A stretch of 64,000 nucleotides of DNA, taken from the NCBI GenBank assembly GCA_009829735.1, contig CM020618.1, positions 22,925,346-22,989,345 of the forward strand, read 5' to 3'. Below are positions 61,382 through 64,000 of this stretch, piece by piece (within the stretch, counting starts at the first letter, position 1; every line of letters starts with the position of its first letter). Made by a program: the position numbers and the translations under genes. The notes under the pieces are model-generated. The model had not been told where the DNA came from and searched no databases. It was given only the letters and a program-made list of their open reading frames with translations. The stretch comes from Pyropia yezoensis. Taxonomy: Eukaryota > Rhodophyta > Bangiophyceae > Bangiales > Bangiaceae.

Positions 61382-62180
61382 CTATGCGCCTCCACGACGC
61401 GGCGGAGACCCAAGCCCCCCGCGACAGTGGCCACGCTCACCCACACACATCGCACGTGTGTGAGCCGTAGCCCCTCCCGGCCGGGCCGTGACCCCATCGC
61501 TGCGGGACAACGCCCCCTCTTCCGCGCCCCCCCTCCCTCGCCCGCCCGCACGGCCGCGCCCACCGACTACGTCCGCTTGGCCACGACCCCGGAGGTTCTC
61601 ACCTGCAGGTCCCCAATTGCCAGTCTCAGCCGCCCCGAGCACACCCGTCGCCTGGGTAGGCAGAGGGTCGAGCCGACCGGCACGACCCCCCTCAGCGTCG
61701 ACCCCCGGAGAGCCGACGTCGTCGTCGGAGCAGGGCGGGCGAACCCTCTTGCTAGACGGCGGCTCGGCGTCACATGCCGCGAGGGCCTCGATGATGCGGC
61801 GCTCCAGGCTCTGGATGATGAAGGGAGAGCCCTTGGCAGCCTGGGCGGAAGCCAGAGCGTCGGTGAGGTCCTTGACAACAGCGGCATTGGTGCGCCTGGC
61901 CGATGAGCTGGCCATGGATGCAGATGAGGCTGCCATTGCCGTCAGGGCACTCGTCCGCTCGCGCTGGTCCCGCTTGGCCCGCGGTCCGCATGTCCTTCAG
62001 AGTGGTAGGGAGGTCGCTTGAGGTCGGCGGCGGGCGCTCTGCCGTCGGCCGTAGGGGAGGGGGCAAAGGCACTTCAGTGTTACGACTCGCAGGAGCCTCC
62101 CCGGATGCAGGCGGCGCACGAGGAGACAGCGGGGCATCATGGGGAAATTCAGATGGATGGGAAATTGTGGACGGGTCCAT
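61382..62180 (-). pseudogene. Weak ORF convergent to the second Harbinger transposase, in two frames
   Basis: A start at 62180 (MDPSTISHPSEF) opens a Pro-rich frame that must shift once near 61960 to enter the frame ending at 61382, which contains KRDQRERTSALTAMAAS and a helical stretch VVKDLTDALASAQAAKGS...LERRIIEAL. The arrangement mirrors the transposase and partner pair at 48664-52632, so it may be the remnant of a Harbinger partner. No SANT-like domain is visible and chance cannot be excluded. Confidence 0.3.
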
Positions 62181-62739
62181 GGTGAGTAGTAGATGGATGG
62201 GCGGTGTGGCACAGGATGGAGTCTACAAGGAAGGGGTGAGACACACACAGATGGAAAAGCCCGAGCTCAGCCAGACAGGAGAGGCAAGCAGGTCTTATTC
62301 TGTCGAGCAAGCGTTGTTGGAACGGCTCGGAAGCTCCCTCAAGCCGCCCCCTCACCCCCCCCTCACCCCCCTACACGCTATTGCAGTAGCTCGCACGTCC
62401 CTCCCAATGGTCGACTGACATTACACGGCGCCCCTCGTAAGCGCACGCACACGAGCTCTCCGTCCTGCCCTCCCCCAGGACCTCCCGCCATTCTGGCGAG
62501 AACATGATGTTCTCGCCACTGCGACCCAACGCAGGCCTGAGGTCCGATGAGCGATGCAAATGGGTGCGCCAAAACACGCGGAAGAGGGGAGAAAAGAGGG
62601 GAGAGCAATAAAGCACAGCAACGATAAAGAGAAGAGAAAACGGTTCGGAAGATTGCCACACAGCAGCAATAGTGCCCCACAGAGAGGGGTAAGAGAAAAT
62701 GCCCTCGCGCCAACGGCCGCGCCTCCGCTCCCCCCCCCA

Positions 62740-64000
62740 GTGACCTCCTACATCCTCATGTCATAGGTGGGTGCCGCACTATTCTCCCGCCACCACCCGC
62801 TTGCCTCCCCCCCCTCAGTGAAGTACTGCATCCCCACGTCACGGGCGGGTCCCCCATCTGCCTCCCGCCACCCGCTGCCGGTCTCGCCCCACCCCCTCCC
62901 CACTCACCAGACGTACACTGAAAGCCGCCGTCGCCAATGGTGAGGCTGCTGCACAACCTCAAAGCGTCTGGGTGTGGCTGGGGCAGAGGAAAAAACGGGT
63001 GCGAATGAACAAGAGTAAAATGAATCGGCCTGTGCACAAGAAGGGGTCAGGCCAAGAACAACCCGCGCCATCCGGCGATCACTCCCCCCCCCCCCCCCCC
63101 CCCCCCCGGATACTTCTCCCGCCCCCCCCCTCTTGCTCACACGTTACTGTTGGTTTCCCAACGAACTTCGCGCCAGTCTCTGCTTGCATCGCTGCCCGAC
63201 ACTCAACCCACCGTCAAGACATCGACACTTGCCGTCGCGGGCGTGCCAGGCTTAAAACGGTAGAGCACCTGCATGCACCTGGGGAAGAGCAATAAATGTG
63301 ATGGAAGCGCCGCAGCCAGCCGGCCACACACCAGCAGAGGTCAGACTGACTATCCTCGTCCCATGAGCAGATTCCACCCCCTCCACCCGCCGTGCAATCA
63401 GCCCCCCCCCCCCCCCCCCCCCTGCATTGGCGTGAATCCACTTCATTGCCCGCATGTCTCGGACACGTACCCCACTCTTCTCCCGCCACCTCGGGCCAAA
63501 ACAATAGAGCAGGCTGGGGCTGAGAAAAAATAGGCGGGAGTCAACTAAAGCAGACAAAACACGGCCATTCAAAATGGGGTCAGACTTCGCGCACTTGAGG
63601 CATCGGCCGAGACCCCCTCCCTCCCCCCCCCCCCCCCCCGCTGGTGGCACCCCCCCCCCTTCCCCACACGCCATGGACGGGCACCTCCCCCTCCTCCCGC
63701 CACCTGCAGCCTGCCTCGCACCACCCCCCCACACCCACCGCACGAACAGCCCCTGTCGTTGGTTGATGGAAAGCTTGAAACGGGTGAGCACCTGCATGCA
63801 GCAAAGGCAGAGGGAAAAATGGGCGGGAATCAAACGGTGCAGGCCCAAAACGGCAACACATGGAGAGGCCAGACCTCGTGCCATCCGTGGCATTGGCCGA
63901 TGCCCCCTGTCCGCCCCCCCACCCCCATGGCACAGACCCCCTCCACATAATCCATGTCCGACGGGCGGGTGCCCCCCCCTCCTCCCGCCACCCCCCACAT
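62740..64000. repeat. Degenerate tandem repeats with long poly-C tracts
   Basis: Several imperfect copies of units 80 and roughly 230-300 bp long. Markers: CTCCCGCCACC (62796, 62867, 63480, 63696, 63984), GAGCACCTGCATGCA (63264 and 63785), and a purine-rich GAGAAAAAA-type box (about 62987, 63517, 63809). C runs of 18-22 occur at 63085, 63402 and 63622. It continues beyond the window. No gene supported. Confidence 0.7.

Overview
This is a GC-rich eukaryotic nuclear contig that is almost entirely transposable elements. The visible genes have few and short introns, G/C homopolymers and Ala/Gly/Pro-rich proteins are common, and I recognise no conserved housekeeping gene. Ty3/gypsy, CACTA/Plavaka-like and PIF/Harbinger elements together would fit an algal genome, perhaps a red alga such as a bangiophyte. 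That is a guess; the window cannot prove a taxon.

Bases 1-33617 are a stack of nested LTR retrotransposons, named A-E here. D (minus strand, only fragments left) was hit by E (minus) and by C (minus). C, an old decayed copy, was split by A (plus, 4311-22505), a young copy of the same family. A was split by B (plus, left end in a 500-N gap to 15370). Support: A has near-identical 363-bp LTRs and a perfect 5-bp target duplication, the C reading frame rejoins cleanly when A is removed, and A/C homology resumes sharply at the end of B. A and B belong to two families, and both carry a long antisense ORF between pol and the 3' LTR, convergent to pol. E lacks this but has a two-zinc-finger ORF between its 5' LTR and gag, and a canonical -1 slippery heptamer at the gag/pol junction.

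Bases 33618-37883 show no confident gene and include AT-rich islands. Bases 37884-47459 form one CACTA/Plavaka-like DNA transposon. It has 30-bp terminal inverted repeats (26/30 match), a subterminal array of 27-bp repeats, a minus-strand accessory gene (38736-40791) and a divergent four-exon transposase gene (42615-46744) with an N-terminal C2H2 finger.

Bases 48664-52632 hold a PIF/Harbinger pair: a DDE transposase (plus) and a convergent SANT/Myb-like partner (minus). Bases 57154-58962 hold a possible host gene for a secreted or membrane-anchored protein with signal peptide, Cys-containing ectodomain, one transmembrane helix and a low-complexity tail. Bases 59860-61050 hold a second, different Harbinger transposase, with a weak convergent minus-strand ORF at 61382-62180. 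The right end, from 62740, is degenerate tandem repeats with long poly-C tracts.
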